64,000 nucleotides of DNA from Pseudomonas campi. GTDB taxonomy: Bacteria > Pseudomonadota > Gammaproteobacteria > Pseudomonadales > Pseudomonadaceae. The stretch spans positions 1,860,001 through 1,924,000 of the forward strand of contig NZ_CP053697.2 in the NCBI RefSeq assembly GCF_013200955.2. Reading direction: 5' to 3'. The number at the start of each line of letters is the position of its first letter. Position 1 is the stretch's first letter. The position numbers and the translations under genes were made by a program. Under the pieces are notes generated by a model. The model was not told where the DNA came from. It saw only the letters and a list, made by a program, of their open reading frames with translations, and searched no databases. Shown in pieces: positions 56,752 through 64,000 of the stretch.

Positions 56752-59706
56752 TCAGGCCAGACCCGCCTTGGCCAGGATCGCCGCGACATCCACCTCATCG
56801 ATCTGCTCCGGGCGCAGGTAGCGCTCGGCGTAGCTCTGGTAGATACCGGCGCTGACGAACAGGCCGAACAGCTCTGGGTCGACATGGGCGCCGCGGCACA
56901 TGCCGGCCATGATGGTGAGTGAGTCGGTCAGGGTCTTGCCCTTCTTGTAGGGGCGATCCACTGCGGTCAGCGCCTCGAAGATGTCGGCGATGGCCATCAT
57001 CCGTGCCGGCAGGCTCATGTCCTCGCGCTTCAGGCGTTTCGGGTAGCCGGTGCCGTCCATCTTCTCGTGGTGGCCGCCGGCGATCTCGGTGACGTTGGCC
57101 AGGTGCTTGGGGAAGGGCAGGTAACTGAGCATGCGGATGGTTTGCACCATGTGCCCGTTGATGATGAAACGTTCTTCGTTGGTCAGGGTGCCGCGGGCGA
57201 TCCCCAGGTTGTAGAGCTCGCCGCGGTTGTGTTTGTACTGCGGCACCTCGAGCTTGAAGCCCCAGGGGTTGTCGTCGGCGATCAGCTCGCTGGCCGGGCG
57301 TTCCAGCAGGTGTTCGGCCTTGTCGCTGAGCAGTGGCTCCTGCACCGGCAGGCTCGGCGCCGGGGTGCGCGCCTGGCGCTGGTTCTCTTCCCAGGACACA
57401 CCGAGGCGATCATCCAGGGTGCGCGTCCAGGTGCGTGTGCCGATGCTACGCAAGCGTTCCAGATCGGCCTCGGCCATGGCTTCGCCGCCCAGGTTGCAGC
57501 GGGCGATAAAGGCGAATTCGTCGTCCAGCGCGGCGAGGGTGGCATCGCGCAGGCTGCTCAGCTGCGCCTCGTCAGCACCCTTGGCCAGCCCCTCCCAGTA
57601 GGCGATCCAGGCATCGCGCTTGAGCACTTCGAAGCGCATGCGTACTTCGTGGATACGGTCATAGATGGTTTCCAGCTTGGTGGCTTTGTCCACCACGTAC
57701 TCGGGTACGGTGACCTTGCCGCAGTCGTGCAGCCAGGCGGCGATATGCAGGGCCTCCCACTCCTCGTCGTCAGGCTGGTAGTGGCGGAACGGCTCCGCCT
57801 CGCTCTCGGCGGCGGCGCGGGCGAGCATCAGGGTCAGTTCCGGCACGCGCTGGCAGTGGCCGCCGGTGTAGGGGCTCTTGGCGTCGATGGCGCCAGCGAT
57901 CAGCTGGATAAAGGCGTCCAGCAGTTTCTTCTGCTGATCGAGCAGACGCTGGCTCTCGATGCACAGCGCCGCCACTCCGGACACCGCCTCGACGTAGGCA
58001 ATGCGCTCCGGGCGCAACATGGCCAGCTCGGCCTCATCGCCGGTATCGCGGTGCAGCAGCATCAGCACGCCAACCGTTTCACCCTGGCGATTGTGCAGGC
58101 CGGTGCAGACCAGGTGCACGCGCGGGCTGTCGAGGGTGTGCAGCAGGCTGTGGAAGCCACCGGCCTGGTCGAAACCGATCGACGCGACCCGGCTGTCGCC
58201 GCCCTGGGCCGGTTGTTCCAGCCAGGCTGGTATGGATTGATCGCCCTGATCGAAACCGGGGATGCGGTGTTCCTCGACGTTGTGTTGCTCGCCGCCGAGG
58301 AACAGGCCGTGGGGCTCCAGACGGCCGCTGCTGCTGTCCCGCAGGTAGAGCAGGCCGCCGCTGGCTTCACTGAGGTCGACGGTTTCCCGCAGTACCCGGC
58401 GTAGCAGGGCGTCGAAGCGGGTTTCCGCGGAGAGGCTGGCGGTGATGTCGAGGAAGCTGGAGATGGTGTCCTTCATCTTGGCCATGGCCACGGCCAGTTG
58501 GTCCACCTCCAGCACCGGCGAGCGGCCGCTGGCCGGGTAGTCGAAATTGAAGCTGCGGATCGCTTCGGCCTCCAGCACCAGGGCGCGCAGCGGGCGCACC
58601 AGAATGCGCGACATCAGCCAGCCGAGAGGAATGCACAGCAGCAGGATGGTCAGAGTGAGCATCGCGCCCTGCCAGCGGATGCGGTAAGCCTCGGCCAGTA
58701 GCTCGTCTTCCGGCGCCAGCAGGGCCAGGCGCAGGCCGTTGGGACCACCTTCAGCGAGTTGGGTGTAGGACACCTGCCAGCGCCGCTTGGCCAGTTGCAT
58801 GGCACCTTGCTTGTCCTGTTGCAGGCCACGGGCGAACAGTTCGCCGAGTGCCGGGCTGAGCTGCTCGACCTGGGCCAGGTGGGTGGTGCCATTCTTGACG
58901 ATCAGCCGGTTGATATCGGGATAGGCCACCGCCGCGCCGTCCGGACGGTATAGCACCACTTCGGTGGACGGCGTGACCTTGTGCTTGGCCAGGGTCTCGG
59001 AGAGGTCGGCGAGGGTCAGGTCGGCCGCCAGTACGGTCTTGTTGCGGCTCAGGCGGGCCAGGGTGGTGCCGACCACACCGGTGGAGAAGAACACATAGGG
59101 CTCGGTGGTGATCTGTTCGCCATCGGCAACGGCGCTGTTGTACCAGGGGCGGGTGCGCGGGTCGAAGATCTCCTTGAGGTTCTGCCGGCGGCTGATCCAT
59201 TGCAGGTCCGCATCGAAATACTGCGACTCGGAAACGGGGCGGGCCTCGCCGCTGCGGTCGATGGTCCAGACCTGGTAGGCGGCATTGGCCGGGGCATCGA
59301 AGCGCTGCTTGAGCGCCGCGGTGCGCAGGTGGCGCACCATGAAGAAGTCGCCATCCTCATAGCCGAGGTACAACGAGGCCAGTTTCGGGTTGTCGCGCAA
59401 AGCCTGGGCGAAGGCCGGCAGCAGGTCCATGCGCTGGTAGGCATCGCTGGCCTGATTTTGCTCGTTGAGCACCAGCAGGCTGAGCAGGTGACGAATTGGC
59501 TGGTAGGTGTACCGCAGGTCGGATTCGACCTCCTGGCGGATTTGCTCGAACAGCTGATTGCTGCTGGAGAGAATGATCTGGCTGGTCTGGCGGTAGTTGA
59601 AAATCCCCAGTACTACCCCCGTGCTGACCAAGAGCAGGGTGAATAGCACACCGATATGCACGTGAAGGGGGAAACGACGCTTTTGGCCTTGGCTGGGTGC
59701 CCGCAT
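56752..59706 (-). CDS. dCACHE-HAMP-GAF-HD-GYP c-di-GMP phosphodiesterase-like protein
   Basis: A 984-residue membrane sensor. A membrane segment (about 18-36), a large periplasmic dCACHE-type domain, a second segment (about 345-370), HAMP, a GAF-like region (about 420-620), then HD-GYP. Catalytic motifs are HDCGK (HD at 660) and GGHHEKMDGTGYP, about 220 residues apart, whereas usual HD-GYP domains are much closer; a 150-residue insert lies between. ATG 59706 follows GAAGG. It should break down c-di-GMP. Its TGA stop touches palindromic repeat copy D. Confidence 0.9.
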   Translation of the reverse strand: MRAPSQGQKRRFPLHVHIGVLFTLLLVSTGVVLGIFNYRQTSQIILSSSNQLFEQIRQEVESDLRYTYQPIRHLLSLLVLNEQNQASDAYQRMDLLPAFAQALRDNPKLASLYLGYEDGDFFMVRHLRTAALKQRFDAPANAAYQVWTIDRSGEARPVSESQYFDADLQWISRRQNLKEIFDPRTRPWYNSAVADGEQITTEPYVFFSTGVVGTTLARLSRNKTVLAADLTLADLSETLAKHKVTPSTEVVLYRPDGAAVAYPDINRLIVKNGTTHLAQVEQLSPALGELFARGLQQDKQGAMQLAKRRWQVSYTQLAEGGPNGLRLALLAPEDELLAEAYRIRWQGAMLTLTILLLCIPLGWLMSRILVRPLRALVLEAEAIRSFNFDYPASGRSPVLEVDQLAVAMAKMKDTISSFLDITASLSAETRFDALLRRVLRETVDLSEASGGLLYLRDSSSGRLEPHGLFLGGEQHNVEEHRIPGFDQGDQSIPAWLEQPAQGGDSRVASIGFDQAGGFHSLLHTLDSPRVHLVCTGLHNRQGETVGVLMLLHRDTGDEAELAMLRPERIAYVEAVSGVAALCIESQRLLDQQKKLLDAFIQLIAGAIDAKSPYTGGHCQRVPELTLMLARAAAESEAEPFRHYQPDDEEWEALHIAAWLHDCGKVTVPEYVVDKATKLETIYDRIHEVRMRFEVLKRDAWIAYWEGLAKGADEAQLSSLRDATLAALDDEFAFIARCNLGGEAMAEADLERLRSIGTRTWTRTLDDRLGVSWEENQRQARTPAPSLPVQEPLLSDKAEHLLERPASELIADDNPWGFKLEVPQYKHNRGELYNLGIARGTLTNEERFIINGHMVQTIRMLSYLPFPKHLANVTEIAGGHHEKMDGTGYPKRLKREDMSLPARMMAIADIFEALTAVDRPYKKGKTLTDSLTIMAGMCRGAHVDPELFGLFVSAGIYQSYAERYLRPEQIDEVDVAAILAKAGLA

Positions 59707-59801
59707 GTTGCCTTCACTCCGTCGACTGCATGTTGATCTGGGCAAAGCATAGTGAAGCCTTGCCCTGGCTGTCGTGGGCGCGGCTCACTCGGTACAAGTT
59801 T

Positions 59802-60851
59802 TCAGCTGGGTGCCGCTACCTGGCGGCGCAGCAGGTGCTGCTCCAGTCCATAGACCAAGAGTGCCACCAGTAGTGCCAGGGCCACGCCGATCAGGCTGTT
59901 GAACAGGCGCATCTGCGCCAGTTGCCAGTCGGTAGACAGGCTTTCCGCCAGCAGCACGAAGCTCAGCGTCACCTGCAGCACGAACAGGCTGTAGCTGTGA
60001 GCTTGCAGGGTGCGGCTGAGCACGATCAGCGGCAGCAGGGTGGCGACCATCAGTGGCGGGCTTTGCAGGCTATAGCCGAGGTAAATCAGCAGCGCGGCGG
60101 CGGCCAGGCTGGCCAGGCTGGACTGCAGGGCACGCACCAGGCTGCCCTTGAACTCCAGTTGCAGGGTGCCGATCAGTGCCAGGGTCAGCCAGTAGCCACG
60201 GGGCAGGTCGGCCAGGTTGACGATCAGCCCGGCCGCGCCACAGGCCAGGGTGCAGCGCAGGGCGTGCAGGCGCCAGCGCTGTTCGGGTAGGCGCTTGGCA
60301 TAGCGCCTGAGCACGCGGAACAGGCTGACGAAACGCGGCATGTACGGCCACATGCGCAGGCCATGCAGGCCGCGCAGGCCGAAGGCGAGCAGGGCGACCC
60401 AGAGACCGCCGAGGATGAACAGGGCGGCGACTGCATCGGCATTCTTCAGGTTGAGGATGCCGAACTGGCCTTGGCCCAGGCACAGGCACACGGCCAACGA
60501 GATGCCCAGCTTGCCGGCTTCGCTGCCGAAGCGTTGCAACCAGGCGAGGATGAAACCGTACAGGGCGAACAGGACAAAGCTCAGTACCGGCTCGGTCGCC
60601 GACCAGAAGCCCAGCCCGGCACTGAGGGCGCCGAGCAGGGTGAGCAGCAACAGGCGGAACATGCCGAAGCGGTGCAGCGGGTTGGCTTGGGCGGCCAGGA
60701 AGGCGCCGATCGAGGCCCAAAGAAACCCCGGGTGACCGCTGAGCAGGCCCAGCAACAGCGGCAAAGCGCAGCCCAGCCCGGCAATGATGCCTGGCCCCCA
60801 TTCCGGTGGCCCGGAATGCCAGGCCAGCTTGCGCTGTTGCGGTTTCTTCAT
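59802..60851 (-). CDS. FUSC-family integral membrane protein
   Basis: A 349-residue protein with about ten hydrophobic segments in two halves. The N-terminal region SGHPGFLWASIGAFLAAQANPLHR and C-terminal RGYWLTLALIGTLQLEFKGSLVRALQ, repeating a short motif in each half, fit the fusaric-acid-resistance (FUSC) superfamily. Transport or export is likely; no partner protein is beside it. It starts 8 bp from the dgt end on the same strand, so the two may be cotranscribed. Confidence 0.78.
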   Translation of the reverse strand: MKKPQQRKLAWHSGPPEWGPGIIAGLGCALPLLLGLLSGHPGFLWASIGAFLAAQANPLHRFGMFRLLLLTLLGALSAGLGFWSATEPVLSFVLFALYGFILAWLQRFGSEAGKLGISLAVCLCLGQGQFGILNLKNADAVAALFILGGLWVALLAFGLRGLHGLRMWPYMPRFVSLFRVLRRYAKRLPEQRWRLHALRCTLACGAAGLIVNLADLPRGYWLTLALIGTLQLEFKGSLVRALQSSLASLAAAALLIYLGYSLQSPPLMVATLLPLIVLSRTLQAHSYSLFVLQVTLSFVLLAESLSTDWQLAQMRLFNSLIGVALALLVALLVYGLEQHLLRRQVAAPS

Positions 60852-60858
60852 GGTCTCG

Positions 60859-62190
60859 TCATACCGGGCTGGAACGCCCGGTCATTTCCCGGGCCATTTC
60901 CGTAGCGTAGCTGTCGGTCATGCCGGCGATGAAGTCGATCATGCGCAGGAAGGCCCGATGCAGTGGCCAGCTCGGGTCTGGCGCGTTGTGCCCGAGCAGG
61001 TCGAGGATGCGCTGGTTCTTGAACGACAGGCTGCCGCCGCCATGCTGTTCGAGGGCCGCGCCGCAGAACGCGTTGAGCAGGATTTCCAGGGTGGTGTAGG
61101 CCCCGATCTCGTGCAGGGTCTTGCGCTTGTCCTGGAAGATTTTTTCCCGCGCCAGGGCCTTGGCCTGTTGCACGCAGCGCTTGGCCGGCCCGTGCATGTG
61201 CTCGACCAGGTCGCCGGGCAGGTCACCGCGCAGCAGTGCCGGTTGCTGGGCGACGAAGGCGTGGGCGGCGGCATTGGTCAGGTGTTCGATGGCCTTGCCG
61301 CGCAGGATCGCCAGCTTGCGTCGGCGCGAGTCGCGCGGGCCGAGCAGGCGGTAGGTTTCCGGCAGGTCGTCGCCGACCAGATCGAGCAGCAGGGCTTCGA
61401 CTTCCGGGTAGTCGAGCAGCTCCATTTCCAGGCCGTCTTCCAGGTCGATCAGGCCGTAGCAGATGTCGTCGGCGGCCTCCATCAGGTACACCAGCGGGTG
61501 GCGCGCCCAGCGCTGGTCCTCGATCAGGGGCAGGCCGAGCTTGCTGGCGATCTGTTCGAGCAGCGGCAGCTCGCTCTGGTAGCAGCCGAACTTGTGCTTC
61601 TTGTAGCCCAGGGCCTCGGCGTGGCGTGCGGTCCAGGGGTACTTAAGGTAGGTGCCGAGGGTCGCGTAGGTCAGCCGGGTGCCGCCGTCGAACTGGTGGT
61701 ATTCCAGTTGGGTGAGCACGCGAAAGCCCTGGGCGTTGCCCTCGAAATTGAGGAAGTCACAGCGTTCGGCCTCGCTCATGGCATCCAGCCAACCGCGCCC
61801 GGCGGCCTGCTGGAACCAGTGGCGGATGGCGTCTTCGCCGGAATGGCCGAACGGCGGGTTGCCGATGTCATGGGCCAGGCAGGCAGACTGCACGACCACG
61901 CCAAGATCGACCGGGTCGCACCAGTCCGGCAGCTCGTCGCGGATCATCTCGCCGACGCGCATGCCCAGCGAACGGCCGACGCAGCTGACTTCCAGTGAGT
62001 GGGTCAGGCGGGTGTGGATATGGTCATTGCTGGAGACCGGATGCACCTGGGTCTTGCGTCCCAGGCGGCGAAAGGCGCCGGAGAAGATGATGCGGTCGTG
62101 GTCTTTGTGAAACGGGCTGCGGCCCAGCTCGTCCGGGCTGTGTACCGGTTTGCCGAGCCGTTCGCGGGTGAGCAGTGTTTGCCAGTCCAA
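60859..62190 (-). CDS. dgt: Deoxyguanosinetriphosphate triphosphohydrolase
   Basis: A 443-residue HD-domain enzyme. Motifs are [25 protein letters not shown] (H64 metal ligand), [20 protein letters not shown] (HD 107-108) and a second-ligand region [25 protein letters not shown]. It hydrolyses dGTP to deoxyguanosine and triphosphate. Full length for the family. Confidence 0.96.
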   Translation of the reverse strand: MDWQTLLTRERLGKPVHSPDELGRSPFHKDHDRIIFSGAFRRLGRKTQVHPVSSNDHIHTRLTHSLEVSCVGRSLGMRVGEMIRDELPDWCDPVDLGVVVQSACLAHDIGNPPFGHSGEDAIRHWFQQAAGRGWLDAMSEAERCDFLNFEGNAQGFRVLTQLEYHQFDGGTRLTYATLGTYLKYPWTARHAEALGYKKHKFGCYQSELPLLEQIASKLGLPLIEDQRWARHPLVYLMEAADDICYGLIDLEDGLEMELLDYPEVEALLLDLVGDDLPETYRLLGPRDSRRRKLAILRGKAIEHLTNAAAHAFVAQQPALLRGDLPGDLVEHMHGPAKRCVQQAKALAREKIFQDKRKTLHEIGAYTTLEILLNAFCGAALEQHGGGSLSFKNQRILDLLGHNAPDPSWPLHRAFLRMIDFIAGMTDSYATEMAREMTGRSSPV

Positions 62191-62388
62191 GGGCTGTCCT
62201 CGCCGGTGGGGTGAGGGCTAGCTTCGTTGTTCAGCGAGGCGGCTGCAAGTAGCGGGCCTGTACCAGAGCGTTTTTCCCGCTGCTGCCGGGTGGGCGACGG
62301 GTGGTATTGAAGCGAGCGTTTGAAGATTGCGGGCAGAATGCTATGGTCAGAAAGCTACCTATAAAACCAATAACAAGAGATATCAGTC

Positions 62389-63501
62389 GTGACCCCAGGC
62401 ACTGCCTTGCCCGTGGATTCGCACCAGCAATTGCGCATCCGTCGCTTGCTGATGAGCGTCGCCATGTATGTCCTGAGTGCCGTGCCACAAGGCGTTTCTC
62501 TCTATAACGGCATTTCTCCGGCCTGGGTCATGTACACCTGGGCCGCTTACGCCGTGGTGTTCAACCTGGGCTTTTACCTGGCAATCCGCAGCAATTTCAG
62601 CCTGCGCTTCAGGGATCCCAGCATGACCATGGCGCAGATGGTCGCGGCGATCATCCTGGTGCTGTTCACCCAGCTCTATGCCGGCGAAGCGCGCGGTGCC
62701 TATCTGGTAGTGCTGGTGATCATCATGGTGTTCGGTTGCTTCAAGCTGCATACCCGTCAACTGCTAATCCTCAGCCTGCTGACTATCCTCGCCTATGCCC
62801 TGACTATGCCCTTGGTTCGCGAGATTGAAGGAGAGCGCTTCAATCTAGCGGTGGAAGTCATCCTCTGGTGCAGCTTCTCCGCCTTCCTGCCGTTCATCTC
62901 CATTCTCGGTGGCAGTATCAGTGACCTGCGCAAGAAGCTGATGGCCAGCAATGCCCAGCTGCAGGAAGTGCTGCAGCAGGTTACCGAGCTGGCTACCCAT
63001 GACGAGCTGACCGGCGTGTACAACCGCCGTTACCTGCTGGAAATGCTCGGTCACGAGAAAAACCGCACCGACCGTGGCGGCGGTGGCTTCTGCGTGTGCC
63101 TGTTCGACCTCGACCACTTCAAGCGGGTCAACGACAACTATGGCCATGCGGCTGGCGATACGGTGCTGAAAACCTTTGCCGCGACCATCGAGCCCTTGCT
63201 GCGCAGTACCGACTTCCTGGCTCGCTATGGCGGCGAGGAGTTCCTGCTGTTCCTGCCGCAGACCTCGCTGGAGATGGCCCAGCACTGCATCAAGCGTATC
63301 CAGGAGGCGTTGGCTGGCACCCGCTTCGAGGGCCTGCCGCCAGACTTCCGGGTTACCGCGTCGATCGGTGTGGCGCAGTACTACCTGCAGGAAGGTATTC
63401 CCGGTCTGATCGAGCGCTCTGACAAGGCGCTGTACCGGGCCAAGCAGAATGGCCGCAATCGCATGGAACTGGCGCCTTTCACCCGGCCGATTCTGATCTA
63501 G
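62389..63501 (+). CDS. Membrane-bound diguanylate cyclase (GGDEF)
   Basis: A 370-residue protein starting at GTG 62389 (AAGAGA upstream). About six membrane segments (residues 20-180) are followed by a short coiled coil and GGDEF with GGEEF (281-285) and inhibitory RSTD (272-275). It should synthesise c-di-GMP, with the membrane part as sensor. It is divergent from dgt. Confidence 0.9.
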   Translation: MTPGTALPVDSHQQLRIRRLLMSVAMYVLSAVPQGVSLYNGISPAWVMYTWAAYAVVFNLGFYLAIRSNFSLRFRDPSMTMAQMVAAIILVLFTQLYAGEARGAYLVVLVIIMVFGCFKLHTRQLLILSLLTILAYALTMPLVREIEGERFNLAVEVILWCSFSAFLPFISILGGSISDLRKKLMASNAQLQEVLQQVTELATHDELTGVYNRRYLLEMLGHEKNRTDRGGGGFCVCLFDLDHFKRVNDNYGHAAGDTVLKTFAATIEPLLRSTDFLARYGGEEFLLFLPQTSLEMAQHCIKRIQEALAGTRFEGLPPDFRVTASIGVAQYYLQEGIPGLIERSDKALYRAKQNGRNRMELAPFTRPILI

Positions 63502-63519
63502 CAGCTCGCCTGACGCAGC

Positions 63520-64000
63520 TCAGAGACCGGCCGCGTCGATATCCAGCAATAGCAGGCGGCGGCCGTTGTCGATGAACTGCCCGGCTGTCAGGCAGTACTG
63601 GTTGGTGGTGGCATCCCGGTAGGTGCTCGATAGCGTCAGGCGACGCTCTTCCCAGCCTTCGGCCAGCAACTGATAGAAGTAGGGGCGCCATGACCAGTTG
63701 TGGCCCAGGTAGCGTGGGTCTTCCAGCCAGGTATTGCCGTTCCACTGCAGGTTCGGGGTGATCTGCGTGCCGTGGCGGTCGCACTGGTACAGGCGCAGCA
63801 GCCAGGGGTAGCCGGCAGGGTTCGGCAGCGCGGTGCTCGGTGCGTTGCCTTCGGCCCAGTCCTTGACCAGGTTCATCAGCTCGGTCAGCTGCTGGCGCAG
63901 GGTCATCAGGCGTGCCCGTTCGGCCAGCTTGTGCTGTACATACTGGTCGCGCAGGGTAGCGAAGCGGGCGACAAAGGCATCGGCCGCGGGGAACTGCAGT
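63520..64000 (-). CDS. C-terminal end of a sensor-type protein with a cache-like domain (cut by window end)
   Basis: The open frame continues past the window end: LQFPAADAFVARFATLRDQYVQH and LAERARLMTLRQQLTELMNL, then NTWLEDPRYLGHNWSWRPYFYQLLAE and NQYCLTAGQFIDNGRRLLLLDIDAAGL-stop. The WRPYFYQ and CLTAGQFIDNGRRLLLLDID parts resemble PDC/cache sensor modules seen at the ends of some c-di-GMP proteins. What lies upstream is not visible. Confidence 0.65.
   Translation of the reverse strand, partial: LQFPAADAFVARFATLRDQYVQHKLAERARLMTLRQQLTELMNLVKDWAEGNAPSTALPNPAGYPWLLRLYQCDRHGTQITPNLQWNGNTWLEDPRYLGHNWSWRPYFYQLLAEGWEERRLTLSSTYRDATTNQYCLTAGQFIDNGRRLLLLDIDAAGL

Overview
The window is a 64-kb piece of a GC-rich gammaproteobacterial chromosome that I would place in Pseudomonas. 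The evidence is protein content (NfuA, Cti, RmF, YggL, RraB, the rlmKL-rmf-pyrD block, SpeE followed by an LtaS-like sulfatase, MetH near Cti and NfuA), many c-di-GMP genes, and REP-like intergenic palindromes. I see no phage, integrase, transposase, plasmid function, CRISPR array, tRNA or rRNA. Both ends cut through genes.

Layout. 1-4046: the tail of an AraC regulator, a SnoaL-AraC regulator, then a polyamine-type cassette (FAD oxidase, cupin, PotF-like binding protein). 4121-10713: beta-propeller protein, LRR-kinase, ICMT-like methyltransferase, an RlmN-like radical SAM enzyme, two lipoproteins and a DUF1883 protein. 10724-16965: PAS-GGDEF cyclase, an eight-haem cytochrome c with HEAT/TPR tail, a hydrolase, a secreted protein and a K+-channel-like protein. 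17022-21898: a collapsed remnant of a NadR-like kinase, a secreted protein, sterol-desaturase-like hydroxylase with a divergent Crp/Fnr regulator, the intact pnuC/NadR-like pair, and an FAD/NAD(P) oxidoreductase. 21925-30990: metH, cti, nfuA, and a two-gene signalling unit (REC-CheC plus PAS-GGDEF). 30992-36399: a glxA-type regulator/DUF1272/MFS operon, small genes, speE and a periplasmic binding protein. 36447-45245: a chemoreceptor, an LtaS-like sulfatase, and an AraC regulator divergent from a monooxygenase/hydrolase/SDR operon. 45510-56198: rraB, pyrD, rmf, rlmKL, a frameshifted CHASE-PAS-GGDEF gene, dacB and yggL. 56752-64000: a HD-GYP phosphodiesterase-like protein, a FUSC-like membrane protein, dgt, another diguanylate cyclase, and a cut-off sensor gene.

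The genes are mostly core housekeeping and signalling. Cyclic-di-GMP turnover recurs: four GGDEF genes (one broken) and one HD-GYP gene. Other themes are one-carbon and NAD metabolism (metH, pnuC/NadR-like kinase), translation and ribosome maintenance (rlmKL, rmf, yggL, rraB, RlmN-like) and envelope work (dacB, LtaS-like, Cti, FUSC).

The most unusual signal is non-coding. Four copies of a long palindromic repeat (34447-34586, 45934-46073, 47356-47551, 56472-56751) share loop and spacer sequences, but their stem arms differ between copies while staying self-complementary. Three of the four sit at or very near stop codons. Also notable are the eight-haem cytochrome, the NadR-like gene remnant with two internal deletions, the hairpin-rich rmf leader, and candidate IscR and MetR sites.
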